A stretch of DNA of 64,000 nt from JAGQYH01 sp041393015 (lineage in GTDB: Bacteria > Bacteroidota > Bacteroidia > Chitinophagales > JADIYW01). The notes under the pieces were generated by a model. The model was not told the DNA's origin and made no database searches. It saw only the letters and a list, made by a program, of their open reading frames with translations. Positions 1 to 9,584 of the stretch are shown in pieces. The position numbers were made by a program, and so were the translations under genes. The stretch spans positions 124,001 to 188,000 of the forward strand of contig JAWKKV010000001.1 of the NCBI GenBank assembly GCA_041393015.1, given 5' to 3'. Each line of letters starts with the position of its first letter. Position 1 is the stretch's first letter.

Positions 1-3000
1 ATTTTATTCAAATGCCACCGCGACTACAAGCGCCTATGGCAAACCTGCTTGTTGGACAGGCAACTTACAAAGTGATGTTTGGTTCAAATTTGTTGCGGTT
101 GCTCCTAATTTAAGTGTTAAGGTATATGGTCAAGAATATAATTCTGGAACGCTGAGAAGACCTCGTGTAGCAGTTTATTCTGGCGTATGCGGCGGCACTA
201 TCAATGAAATTGCATGTGAGCAGTCAAACAACGGACAGCATTTTGTAGAACTTTATAAAAATGGTTTAGCTGTCGGACAAACCTATTACATTAGAGTAGA
301 TGCCTTAAACGGTGGCGGCTTTAATGGAACCTTCGCCTTATGTGTTAACAATAACCTCGCACCAACAATTGCCGGACAAGATTGCAATACCGCTACATAT
401 TTATGTTCCATGGAAACCATTTCGTTCCAATTTAATGGTGGAGCCGGCACCAATAATGATGAAGCTAACAATACCTGTTTAGATGATTATAATTTCCCTT
501 TTGGAGCACCGTCTGAATCTAATAGCACATGGTTAGTTTGGGAATGTGGTGTTTCTGGTACATTAGACTTTATTATCGTTCCCACTAAAAGAACAGATGA
601 CATCGATTTTGCTTTATTCAGATTGCCAAATGGGGTAAGCAATTGTAATGGGAAACAATTATTAAGATGTATGGCTTCCAGTTGTACTCAAGCTGGAGGA
701 ACCGGTTATACTGGCCTTTTGGCTACTGAAACAGATAACATTGAAGATCCGGGTTGTAATTGGCCGGATAACAATTTTGTTGATGATATTGATATGGTGG
801 CTGGTGAAGCTTATGGTTTATTGATCAATAATTTTAGTAGTGCATCAAATTCTAATGGATTTCAAATTGTTTTTGGCGGATCAGGAGGTTTTAAAGATTT
901 TGAAGCCGATTTTGAAGTAACAAGAGACTGCGGAAGCAATACGGTAACCTTTACTAATACCTCCACCAATGCAGCAAGTTATGATTGGAATTTTGGGGTT
1001 AATGCTAATATTACTACTTCAACACTTGCCGGACCGCATACTATCACCTATCCACCCGGCTCCCATACTGCTGTTTTAACAGTAACTGAAGCCAGTGGAT
1101 GCCAAGACTTACATTATGTTACTTTTGATGTTCCTATCGCGGTTCCATCTATATCAACAACTATAAACAATGTGAGTTGCAGTGCTACTAATGATGGTTC
1201 AATTGTAGTGAATGTAACAGGCGGAACAGGACCTTATCAATACTCCAATGATGGAGGAACAACCTTTACTACTGCTACTGCAGCCACTAGTTATACTTTC
1301 AGCAACCTAACCGCTAACACCTATAACATTGTTGTATTAGATGTGAATTTATGTCAAGAAACAGTTTCTGTAGCAGTGAATACCAGTGCAAGTTGTTGCC
1401 CTATTATTCAATCAAGCTCAAATAGTCCTGAGATTTGCGATCAATCCAATGGTTCTATTACTATTAGCGTTGGTACTACTGGAGTGGCTCCTTATGATTA
1501 TTCAATTAATGGTGGCAGTAGTTATATACTGAATAACGTTTCCGGAACCCAAACCATTTCGTCTTTAGCTAGCGGAACTTACAACGTTTTTATTAGAGAC
1601 AATACTGGCTGTACAGTAAATACTTCTATTACTGTTGGTGATATTGGTTCAGATGTTACTACTAATTTAACGGCAACCGATTGTGATCCAGCAAATGTTG
1701 GTACTACTACTCAAAATCTTTCTACGTATCAGGGATGTGATTCAACAGTTGTTACTGTAACTTCTTTATTAACCAGCTACAATTACACCATCAACGATAC
1801 AGATTGTGATCCTGCCAATGTTGGGACTAACACTCAAAACTTAACCACATATCAAGGTTGTGATTCCATTATCACTACTGTAACAACTTTATTAACTAGT
1901 TACAATTATACCATCAACGATACAGATTGTGATCCGGCAAACGTTGGATCTAACACTCAAAACCTAACCACTTATCAAGGATGTGATTCCATCGTCACAA
2001 CTATAACTACTTTATTACCAAGTATCACTAATACTATAAATGCTTCAAGCTGCAACCCCGCTGATGTTGGAACAGTGATAGACACTTTAGTAGGCTTTAA
2101 CGGATGTGATTCTATTGTGTCGACAATCACTACTCTTAATACCGTTTATACCGTCACTGTTGCGGCTTCAAGTTGCAATCCTTTGGATGTTGGCTCAGAG
2201 ATTGATACCTTCAATAGTGCTTTAGGTTGTGATTCAATTGTTACCACCGTAACCTCATTATTGGTAAGCTATAACTATGCTATTAATGCTACAGATTGTG
2301 ATCCGGCAAACGTTGGGTCTAACACTCAAAATTTAACGACTTACCAAGGCTGTGATTCTATTGTTACTACGGTAACCACTTTAATCCCAAGCATCAGTAA
2401 TACTATAAATGCTACAAGTTGCAACCCAGCTGATGTTGGAACAGAAGTAGATACTTTAGCAGCCTTTAATGGTTGTGATTCGATTGTATCCGTAGTGACC
2501 ACCCTAATAGCAAGCCACGATATTCAATTAACGAATCAAAGTTGCAACCCAAGTGATACTGGCATTTTTGTTCAAACACTAACTTCTGTTGAGGGATGCG
2601 ATTCAATTGTGACCAATACAGTGAGTCTTATTTCAAGCTACGATATTCAATTAACAAACCAAAGTTGTAATCCAAGTGATACCGGTGTTTTTGTTCAAAC
2701 ACTAACTTCTGTTGAGGGATGCGATTCAATTGTAACCAATACTGTAAGTCTTATTTCAAGCTACGATATTCAGTTAACGAATCAAAGTTGCAACCCAAGT
2801 GATACCGGTATTTTTGTTCAAACACTAACTTCTGTTGAGGGATGCGATTCAATGGTGACCAATACAGTGAGTCTTATTTCAAGCTACGATATTCAGTTAA
2901 CAAACCAAAGTTGTAATCCAAGTGATACCGGTGTTTTTGTTCAAACACTAACTTCTATCGAGGGATGCGATTCAACTGTAACCAATACAGTGAGTCTTAT

Positions 3001-4180
3001 TTCAAGCTACGATATTCAATTAACAAACCAAAGTTGCAATCCAAGTGATACCGGTGTTTTTGTTCAAACGCTAACTTCTGTAGAGGGATGCGATTCAACT
3101 GTAACCAATACGATCTCTTTGGTAACGACAACACCAGGAGCTTATAGTGTTCAAATTTGTGTGGGGGAAAATCATATTCTACCAAGTGGAAATATTGTTA
3201 GCTCTCCAGGTATTTATAATGATACTATTCCTGGTTTCAGATGTGATAGCATCAATATCGTTACTGTATCGGTTGGAAATTTCACATCTGCTTTATATGA
3301 TGAATTTATTTGTGAAGGTGATAGCCTTCAACTACCGAATGGCACTTATGTATATTCGGCCGGTACCTATATTGACACCATCAATTTAGTAGGAAGCTGC
3401 AATCAAATCGTTTCCATAAACCTACAAGTAAGCAACCCTACAATTGATACGATCATCACTTCTAATGCAAATTGTAATGGAACGGAAGGTAAAGTTGATA
3501 TTTACGTCAATAGTGGATATGGTCCTTATGAATATGAAGTAACTAATTCAATTGGTGTAACATCAAGCTACAGTCAATCTATTATCACTTTAGATCAAGG
3601 AGATTATAGTTTAACAGTAATTGATTCTTCAGGATGTGTTACGACTTCTTCCTTTATCATTGGGCAAGACAGTATTGCAGGCTTATCTGTTATTCCAAGT
3701 GATACATCCATTTTTTATGGCGAATCAATTAATGTAGATGCGTCTCCATCAAATGGTATATTTGAATGGTTTCCTATTGACTTTTTATCTTGTGATGACT
3801 GTCCGAATCCAACCATCACTCCAGAATATAGTATTTACTATTTGGTTTCTAGAGAAGAAAATGATTGTATAGCATTCGACACAGTTTATATTGAAGTAAG
3901 GTTACCAGATGCTTTCCTTCCATCGGCATTTTCACCAAATGGAGACAATAACAATGACATTTTATATGTGATAGATACGCATGTTAAAGAGTTGATTAGC
4001 TTTCAGGTGTTTAACAGATGGGGAGAATTACTTTTTGAGACATCAGATATTACACAAGGTTGGGATGCTCTCTATAAAGGAAATGAACAAGAAATGGATA
4101 CCTATATTTATCATCTAAGATTGATAGATATTACCGGTAAAGAACAAGATTTAAGTGGTGCAGTATTGTTGTTGAGGTAA
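1..4180 (+). CDS. T9SS type B repeat-rich surface adhesin, 5' end outside window
   Basis: The reading frame is open from the left window edge (frame of base 2), so the first ATG at 410 is internal and the gene is 5'-truncated here. About 1,390 residues are visible. In order they show an N-terminal secreted-protein module, a PKD-like domain (about 1.0 kb), two SprB-like repeats (1.15-1.65 kb, each ending in a xYxVxVxDxxGC-type strand), about 12 copies of a roughly 40-residue Cys repeat (1.65-3.13 kb), another SprB-like repeat (3.45-3.67 kb) and a C-terminal gliding-motility/CHU_C type B sorting domain (AFSPNGDNNND, then VFNRWGELLFE). That C-terminus marks cargo of the Bacteroidota type IX secretion system, so the product is probably displayed on or released from the cell surface as an adhesin or matrix protein. 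It converges on the next gene across about 100 bp. The family assignment is firm, the ligand is unknown. Confidence 0.9.
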   Translation, partial: FYSNATATTSAYGKPACWTGNLQSDVWFKFVAVAPNLSVKVYGQEYNSGTLRRPRVAVYSGVCGGTINEIACEQSNNGQHFVELYKNGLAVGQTYYIRVDALNGGGFNGTFALCVNNNLAPTIAGQDCNTATYLCSMETISFQFNGGAGTNNDEANNTCLDDYNFPFGAPSESNSTWLVWECGVSGTLDFIIVPTKRTDDIDFALFRLPNGVSNCNGKQLLRCMASSCTQAGGTGYTGLLATETDNIEDPGCNWPDNNFVDDIDMVAGEAYGLLINNFSSASNSNGFQIVFGGSGGFKDFEADFEVTRDCGSNTVTFTNTSTNAASYDWNFGVNANITTSTLAGPHTITYPPGSHTAVLTVTEASGCQDLHYVTFDVPIAVPSISTTINNVSCSATNDGSIVVNVTGGTGPYQYSNDGGTTFTTATAATSYTFSNLTANTYNIVVLDVNLCQETVSVAVNTSASCCPIIQSSSNSPEICDQSNGSITISVGTTGVAPYDYSINGGSSYILNNVSGTQTISSLASGTYNVFIRDNTGCTVNTSITVGDIGSDVTTNLTATDCDPANVGTTTQNLSTYQGCDSTVVTVTSLLTSYNYTINDTDCDPANVGTNTQNLTTYQGCDSIITTVTTLLTSYNYTINDTDCDPANVGSNTQNLTTYQGCDSIVTTITTLLPSITNTINASSCNPADVGTVIDTLVGFNGCDSIVSTITTLNTVYTVTVAASSCNPLDVGSEIDTFNSALGCDSIVTTVTSLLVSYNYAINATDCDPANVGSNTQNLTTYQGCDSIVTTVTTLIPSISNTINATSCNPADVGTEVDTLAAFNGCDSIVSVVTTLIASHDIQLTNQSCNPSDTGIFVQTLTSVEGCDSIVTNTVSLISSYDIQLTNQSCNPSDTGVFVQTLTSVEGCDSIVTNTVSLISSYDIQLTNQSCNPSDTGIFVQTLTSVEGCDSMVTNTVSLISSYDIQLTNQSCNPSDTGVFVQTLTSIEGCDSTVTNTVSLISSYDIQLTNQSCNPSDTGVFVQTLTSVEGCDSTVTNTISLVTTTPGAYSVQICVGENHILPSGNIVSSPGIYNDTIPGFRCDSINIVTVSVGNFTSALYDEFICEGDSLQLPNGTYVYSAGTYIDTINLVGSCNQIVSINLQVSNPTIDTIITSNANCNGTEGKVDIYVNSGYGPYEYEVTNSIGVTSSYSQSIITLDQGDYSLTVIDSSGCVTTSSFIIGQDSIAGLSVIPSDTSIFYGESINVDASPSNGIFEWFPIDFLSCDDCPNPTITPEYSIYYLVSREENDCIAFDTVYIEVRLPDAFLPSAFSPNGDNNNDILYVIDTHVKELISFQVFNRWGELLFETSDITQGWDALYKGNEQEMDTYIYHLRLIDITGKEQDLSGAVLLLR
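1654..3127 (+). repeat. Tandem Cys-repeat region, about 12 units
   Basis: Inside the left adhesin about 12 units of 36-41 codons follow each other. Each carries a SCNP/DCDP-x-D/N-V/T-G motif and a GCDS motif about 18 residues later. The last five units, at 2513, 2636, 2759, 2882 and 3005 and ending at 3127, have an exact 123-bp period and are nearly identical in DNA. The upstream units have diverged, which points to recent expansion at the 3' side of the array. Confidence 0.9.
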
Positions 4181-4215
4181 AATTAGTTGGCAACAGACAA
4201 TAGACAAAAAATAAT

Positions 4216-4277
4216 CAAGTTTCAAGTTTCAAGTTAAAATTTTGCATCTTGTGTCTTGTGTCTTGTGTCTTGTGTCT
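4216..4277. repeat. Two adjacent heptamer microsatellites
   Basis: Between two convergent genes lie about three copies of caagttt (4216-4235) and, 12 bp further on, four full copies of cttgtgt plus a partial one (4248-4277). Both have period 7. No hairpin terminator with a T-run is visible in the 101-bp gap. Confidence 0.85.
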
Positions 4278-4281
4278 AAAA

Positions 4282-5850
4282 CTACTTCTCTTCGTGATAT
4301 TCTTGTTCGGTATTGACTGCCCAAATATTTGATTTGTCGGTCCGGTTGGCTATAATATTATCAACGGCTGTCATCGCAGTAAGCATAGAATGATCTTGAT
4401 TATTGTATTTATGCATTCCATTTCTACCTACCAAAAATAAATTCTCAAACTGATTAGTGTAGTCGATGATCTTCTCAAATTGATTATAACTACCAAAATA
4501 AGCCGGATAGGTTTTAGGCATTCTAACGACTACTCCATCTAACACATCTTCCTTCTTAATTATACCAATCTTCTCTAACTCTTCTGCACCAAATTTCACT
4601 AATTTTTCGTTGGGCCATTTCCAAATGTCATCCTTTTCATAACAGAAGTATTCTAAACCCATCCAAACGTATTCGGCATTTTTCACCATAAATGGACTCC
4701 AGTTATTGAATATCTGTAATCGACCTAATTGTACATCCGGCTCTTGAATATAAATCCAATTATCGTCAACAGAATGCTTAGTCCCTTTGGAATCTTTGAT
4801 GCTTAATTTTTTAACGAGCAATCCAACCGTAAAAAAATCACGATATTCTAATCCATCTGCAACGGCCTTTACCGTTTCAGGTACTTTAAATTGAAAACCA
4901 TTAAACAACTCCTTTACCGGCATTGTAGAAAAGAAATAATCGCCTTTAAATAAAGTTCCCATTCCAATTTTAGTATCGTAAGCTACCACAGCAACAATCT
5001 TATCTCCTTCACGATCGACTTCCATCACTTTTTTATTGAAATGGATCTCGCCTCCTTTTTCTTCTATTTTTCTCAAAACCGTTTGCCACATATGGCCGGG
5101 ACCGTATTTGGGATAAAGAAACTGTTCAATCAATGAAGTTTCTGTGCCTTTTTGCTGAATACCCTTATTTAAAGAACCAAACAATTTCTTCAAATTATGA
5201 GCAATAGCCTTTCGTATACTTAAGCCTTTAATTCTTTGTTCTCCCCAAGAAGCATCAATTTCTGTACATGATTTTCCCCAAACCTTTTCTGTATAATCTT
5301 TAAAAAAGGTCAGGTAGAGTTGCTTCCCGAATCTGTTGATGAAGAATTGCTCTAAATTTTCAACCTTCTTAATTGGAAACAAACTACTCTTTATATAGCT
5401 CAATCCAATTTTAACGGCATTCCAAAATCCCAATTTTCTCAAAGTATCCAACGATAAGGAAATAGGATAATCGAAGAACTGTCTATTGTAATAAATCCTT
5501 GATTTTCTGCTACGAAGTAACATTACATCATTGGGATGAGTATTTTCTGTTTCAAAAACAGGTTGCCCTATAGTTGTCGTCTTGTTTTGATAAGTAAGCT
5601 CAATGTTTTCTTGATCTAATGGTTCTAGTGGCATTATATTCAGCCACCAATTCATTACTTTTTCTGATTTAGAAAAAAAACGATGACCTCCAATATCTAG
5701 TCGATTACCTTTATAATTAACCGTTCTAGAAATGCCTCCAACACAACTATCCATCTCGATGATAATAGGTTTAATATCTGTGCGTTCCAATAACTCTAAC
5801 GCAGCAGTTAATCCGGCAGGTCCGGCTCCTATTATAATGGCTTTCTTCAA
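4282..5850 (-). CDS. NAD(P)/FAD-dependent oxidoreductase, UDP-galactopyranose mutase/HemY-like
   Basis: This 522-residue flavoprotein begins with an FAD-binding beta-alpha-beta motif (IIIGAGPAGLTAA, Gly 8/10/13), followed by the VGGISRT and GGHRFF segments typical of the amine-oxidase/protoporphyrinogen-oxidase/UDP-galactopyranose-mutase superfamily. The second FAD contact near the C-terminus is the LVGRNGMHKYNNQDHS segment. Close relatives in Bacteroidota are annotated only as FAD-dependent oxidoreductases, often near polysaccharide genes. A mutase-like or desaturase-like redox role on a sugar or lipid is possible but not shown. No signal peptide is seen, so it is expected in the cytoplasm. 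It follows lon in the same direction with an 82-bp gap. Confidence 0.75.
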   Translation of the reverse strand: MKKAIIIGAGPAGLTAALELLERTDIKPIIIEMDSCVGGISRTVNYKGNRLDIGGHRFFSKSEKVMNWWLNIMPLEPLDQENIELTYQNKTTTIGQPVFETENTHPNDVMLLRSRKSRIYYNRQFFDYPISLSLDTLRKLGFWNAVKIGLSYIKSSLFPIKKVENLEQFFINRFGKQLYLTFFKDYTEKVWGKSCTEIDASWGEQRIKGLSIRKAIAHNLKKLFGSLNKGIQQKGTETSLIEQFLYPKYGPGHMWQTVLRKIEEKGGEIHFNKKVMEVDREGDKIVAVVAYDTKIGMGTLFKGDYFFSTMPVKELFNGFQFKVPETVKAVADGLEYRDFFTVGLLVKKLSIKDSKGTKHSVDDNWIYIQEPDVQLGRLQIFNNWSPFMVKNAEYVWMGLEYFCYEKDDIWKWPNEKLVKFGAEELEKIGIIKKEDVLDGVVVRMPKTYPAYFGSYNQFEKIIDYTNQFENLFLVGRNGMHKYNNQDHSMLTAMTAVDNIIANRTDKSNIWAVNTEQEYHEEK

Positions 5851-5932
5851 ATTTGAATTGAATTAAGCTGTAAAGAAACAAAATATGAAATGAAAAAAGT
5901 CGATACTTTTATGACAAGCAGTTAAATTGTAA

Positions 5933-8380
5933 TTAAGTGGTCACTTTTAAGTTAATCGCATTTTTTACTTTATCTTTTTCTAGCGCCAATTTGAGTACCT
6001 CCATCATGTCATCAGAAAAATGAAATTTGACATCTTTAATGTACTCTTTATTGATCTCATCTACATCTTTTTCATTATGCTTACACAAGATAATTTCCTT
6101 TATACCGGCTCTTTTTGCAGCTAAGATCTTTTCTTTGATGCCTCCTACCGGTAATACTCTTCCGCGTAGTGTAATCTCTCCTGTCATCGCTAAATATGGC
6201 TTCACCTTACGCTGCGTAAATAAAGATGTGAGGGCACTTAACATAGCAATTCCTGCCGATGGACCATCTTTTGGAATAGCTCCTTCAGGCACATGAATAT
6301 GGATATTCCACTCACCAAAAACCATTGGATCAATTCCTAACTCTTCAGCATGTGACTTTAAATAAGTCAAAGCTGTTGTTGCTGACTCTTTCATTACATC
6401 GCCCAAATTACCAGTGAGTGTAAGATTTCCCTTTCCTCTACTTAAACTACTTTCCAAAAATAAAATCTCTCCACCTACAGACGTCCATGCTAAACCTATG
6501 GCCACACCCGGTGGATTTTTTTCTTGGTAAACTTCACTTTGAAATTTAGGTTTTCCTAGAATCTTATTGACGTCCTCTTTGCTAACATTAACGTTGTACT
6601 TTTCTTCTAATGCCACTGATTTTGCTAAAGAACGCATCACAGAAGCAATCATCCTATCTAACTCTCTTACACCTGATTCTCGGGTGTAATTTTGAATGAT
6701 GTATTCTAAAGTATTGGCATTCAATTTCACTTCAGCAGCTTTTAAACCATGAGCTTCTCGCTGCTTTTTCACCAAGTGTCTTCGGGCAATTTCTTTCTTT
6801 TCTTCAACAGAATAACCACTTAAACGAATAATTTCCATCCTGTCTCTTAAAGCAGGTTGAATGCTTCCTAAGTCATTAGCTGTAGCGACAAATAACACTT
6901 TTGATAGATCGTATTCTAATTCTAAATAATTATCGTAAAAGCTATCGTTTTGTTCTGGATCCAACACTTCTAATAAGGCAGAAGATGGATCTCCTCTAAA
7001 GTCTTTACCTACTTTATCAATCTCATCTAAAATAAAAACAGGATTGGAAGATTGTACCTTTTTCAAGGATTGAATAATTCTTCCCGGCATTGCGCCGATG
7101 TAAGTTTTTCTATGTCCTCGAATTTCAGATTCATCGTGCAATCCACCCAACGACATTCTCACATACTTTCTATTCAACGATCTAGCAATGGAGCGTCCTA
7201 AGGATGTTTTACCAACCCCCGGAGGGCCAACAAAACATAAAATAGGAGACTTTAAATCGCCTTTCAATTTCAATACCGCTAAGTATTCTAAAATTCGATC
7301 TTTGATTTTATCTAAGCCATAATGATCTTTATCCAACACCTTGATGGCTCTTTTCAAATCAAATTTATCGTCGGTGAATTCTTCCCAAGGAAGATCCAAC
7401 AACACATCTACATAATTCAATATTACGGAATACTCTGCCGCTGCTGGATTGATTCTTTGTAGTTTACTAATCTCTTTATCAAAAGCGCTCTTAACTTCCT
7501 TGCTCCACTTTTTATCTTTCGCTTTTTCTTTTAATCTTTCAATTTCTTGCTGATACGCATCTCCTCCTAATTCTTCTTGGATTTGCTTCATTTGTTGATG
7601 CAAGAAATAATCTCTTTGTTGCTTATCAATATCCACTCTAACTTTAGATTGAATTTGATCTTTCAACTCCAAAATTTGTAGCTCTTGATTTAGGTAATCT
7701 GTTACTTTTTGACCTCTTTCTTTGATATCATCAATCTCTAACAAAGCTTGTTTTTGCTTGATGTCAATATTTAAGTTAGACGCAATAAAATGTGTCAAAA
7801 AGGCTACACCGTTTATATTCTTGATTACAATTTTGGCCTCCGCAGGTAAGTTTGGTGACAGCTCAACAATTTGCATGGCTTGCTCCTTCATGGAAGCAAT
7901 AAAGGCTTTTACTTCTTTAGCATTGGAAGAATTTTTTTCTTCTAAAGCCTCCACTTCGCCTACTAAATAAGGTTCTTCTTTAACGATTTTATTTAATGTA
8001 AAACGCTTTTTCCCTTGGATGATTAAAGTGGTCCCTCCATCGGGCATTTTAAGCATCTTTACTATCTTAGCGATGGTTCCAACTCTCTGAAGATCAGCAA
8101 ATTCCGGCTCTTCTGTTTCAGTATCCTTTTGAGATATAACTCCAATAATCTTATCCTTTTTATAAGCAGCATTCACTGCTTTCGTAGATTTCGATCGTCC
8201 TACAGAAATAGGAATCACTACTCCGGGAAAAAGTACGTTATTTCTTATCGGTAAAATTGGCAATGTGGCATTATACTCTGCATCAACGCCCTCTTCATCT
8301 TCTTCATTAACCGTTAGAAGTGGTATCATTTCTACATCTTCTTCATTTGCATCGTCCGTCCAGTGTTGCTCAAATATCAT
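5933..8380 (-). CDS. lon: ATP-dependent Lon endopeptidase La
   Basis: At 815 residues this is a normal-length Lon. The N-terminal substrate domain starts at PILPIRNNVLFPG (about 41-53). A coiled-coil linker spans about 235-310. The AAA+ module has Walker A GPPGVGKT (385-392) and Walker B VFILDEID (448-455). The C-terminal protease carries Ser708 in PKDGPSAG and, by the usual spacing, Lys751 in GGIKEK. It degrades misfolded and regulatory proteins in the cytoplasm as a hexamer. An acidic stretch precedes the N-domain (residues 9-35), as in other Bacteroidota Lon proteins. The start is chosen at the first ATG, and a TGTCA-N3-TGACA inverted repeat lies 5-17 bp upstream. Confidence 0.97.
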   Translation of the reverse strand: MIFEQHWTDDANEEDVEMIPLLTVNEEDEEGVDAEYNATLPILPIRNNVLFPGVVIPISVGRSKSTKAVNAAYKKDKIIGVISQKDTETEEPEFADLQRVGTIAKIVKMLKMPDGGTTLIIQGKKRFTLNKIVKEEPYLVGEVEALEEKNSSNAKEVKAFIASMKEQAMQIVELSPNLPAEAKIVIKNINGVAFLTHFIASNLNIDIKQKQALLEIDDIKERGQKVTDYLNQELQILELKDQIQSKVRVDIDKQQRDYFLHQQMKQIQEELGGDAYQQEIERLKEKAKDKKWSKEVKSAFDKEISKLQRINPAAAEYSVILNYVDVLLDLPWEEFTDDKFDLKRAIKVLDKDHYGLDKIKDRILEYLAVLKLKGDLKSPILCFVGPPGVGKTSLGRSIARSLNRKYVRMSLGGLHDESEIRGHRKTYIGAMPGRIIQSLKKVQSSNPVFILDEIDKVGKDFRGDPSSALLEVLDPEQNDSFYDNYLELEYDLSKVLFVATANDLGSIQPALRDRMEIIRLSGYSVEEKKEIARRHLVKKQREAHGLKAAEVKLNANTLEYIIQNYTRESGVRELDRMIASVMRSLAKSVALEEKYNVNVSKEDVNKILGKPKFQSEVYQEKNPPGVAIGLAWTSVGGEILFLESSLSRGKGNLTLTGNLGDVMKESATTALTYLKSHAEELGIDPMVFGEWNIHIHVPEGAIPKDGPSAGIAMLSALTSLFTQRKVKPYLAMTGEITLRGRVLPVGGIKEKILAAKRAGIKEIILCKHNEKDVDEINKEYIKDVKFHFSDDMMEVLKLALEKDKVKNAINLKVTT

Positions 8381-8384
8381 TCGT

Positions 8385-8397
8385 TGTCATTTTGACA
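8385..8397. promoter_or_regulatory. TGTCA-N3-TGACA palindrome in the lon leader
   Basis: A perfect 5-3-5 inverted repeat lies 5-17 bp upstream of the lon start codon. Further TGACA/TGTCA half-sites occur near 8467, 8518 and 8540 in the same divergent intergenic region. It could be an operator or a small leader hairpin. No T-run follows it. Confidence 0.35.
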
Positions 8398-8614
8398 GTA
8401 ATTAAACTAATAAAATCTCTTCCTCACTTAGTCAATATCTATGCCAACGCGCTACAAGTATCTATATGACATACTATTTTTTAAAGTGTTTGCGTTTGTA
8501 GTGATACATCCAAAGCAATGACAGATTCAAAATTGGAAAATGTCATTTTATAGGATGGCAAAGATAGTTCAAATAGCACTAAGTAACCATTTCAATTAGA
8601 ATAAAAATAACTCT

Positions 8615-9493
8615 ATGAACCGTTTAGTAGTAATCGCTTTCATTTTAGTATCGTTTGTGCCTAGTCGTGCGATGTCGCTTTTAGATGCTATTGCGGATGA
8701 TGCTATTCATGTTAAAATAAAAAAGATTGAGTCTGATAATTTTATGTTTCCAGACAAGAACCTTGTAGTTACTGTACTAAATACCTCTGGAAAAACGATT
8801 TCATTGGAGATTGAGCCCGGCTATTTGTTAGATGCCGAAGAACTGTCTGCCAGTGATTGGACGACAGTAGATCATATAAAAAGGAACATTAGTCCTGATA
8901 TTTTTACTGAAATTGGTGTGAAAGGAATGAGTTTGCAAAAACACTTAATTCAGCCCAGCAAGAATAGTTTTTTTTCTTGCAAAGGGGAAGTCGCCGAACC
9001 TATCAAAGCTATTTGTCAATTTATTGAAGAAAACAATTTTAATAATAGCATTGGGCAAGATGCACTTTGGGCAATTAACATGGATCAACCTATTCATGCC
9101 ATAGATGGACCGGATGAAATTACCTTGCCAATCAAACATTATATAGCCAGCCTTTTAAATATTGACAATTACGATCAACCCGCCCATAAAAATTTATTTT
9201 ATGTTGAAGATGGCCAACAAGCATTAAGGTTATTGTTTGAATTTGAAATCGATAAAAAAGATGAGATTAAGATTGAAATTTTAGATGCTAATGAAGTCGT
9301 TAAAAATGAGTTAGTGGATCGACAATATGAGCATCGTTTTAATCATGCCATTTATTACAACTTACCATTAGATGGATTAGAAGGTGAAAAAATATTTGTT
9401 CGATCATATCAAAATGACGAATTGTTAAAAGAGTATATCGTAGTGGTAGAGGGCGAATCGAAGTACAATACAGCCTTAAACAGATTTGAATAG
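8615..9493 (+). CDS. Secreted protein of unknown function, paralogue 1
   Basis: This 292-residue protein has an N-terminal signal peptide (hydrophobic residues 4-16, SRA-type cleavage context near 20) and no further membrane segment. I recognise no characterised family. It aligns along its length with the next gene: the mature N-terminus has a beta-rich segment about 40-60 residues in that ends in a PGYL/PGYI motif, and a central GQDALWAI motif is preceded by a CQFIEENN/CQYIYKNN helix. The C-terminal third resembles a beta-sandwich. It probably acts in the periplasm or outside the cell. It is transcribed divergently from lon, with a 91-bp gap to its paralogue. Confidence 0.7.
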   Translation: MNRLVVIAFILVSFVPSRAMSLLDAIADDAIHVKIKKIESDNFMFPDKNLVVTVLNTSGKTISLEIEPGYLLDAEELSASDWTTVDHIKRNISPDIFTEIGVKGMSLQKHLIQPSKNSFFSCKGEVAEPIKAICQFIEENNFNNSIGQDALWAINMDQPIHAIDGPDEITLPIKHYIASLLNIDNYDQPAHKNLFYVEDGQQALRLLFEFEIDKKDEIKIEILDANEVVKNELVDRQYEHRFNHAIYYNLPLDGLEGEKIFVRSYQNDELLKEYIVVVEGESKYNTALNRFE

Positions 9494-9584
9494 TATTGTT
9501 AAAAAATACTATATATAAATTTTCAACGTTAATTGGCATAGAAATTTCATCTCCTTTTTTATTACTCATCAAAAAAAATCATTT

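Noticed and set aside
2513..3127. Regular repeats taken as a CRISPR array
   Set aside because: The repeats are 123 bp, in frame, without unique spacers and lie inside a coding region.
3147..3389. 80-residue alternative-frame ORF inside the left adhesin
   Set aside because: It lies within a well-supported coding frame and has no recognisable domain.
8422..8445. Sigma-54-like sequence (TGGCA-N6-TTGA on the minus strand) upstream of lon
   Set aside because: The -12 element reads GA instead of GC, and no enhancer-binding protein gene is nearby. It is within chance expectation in AT-rich DNA.
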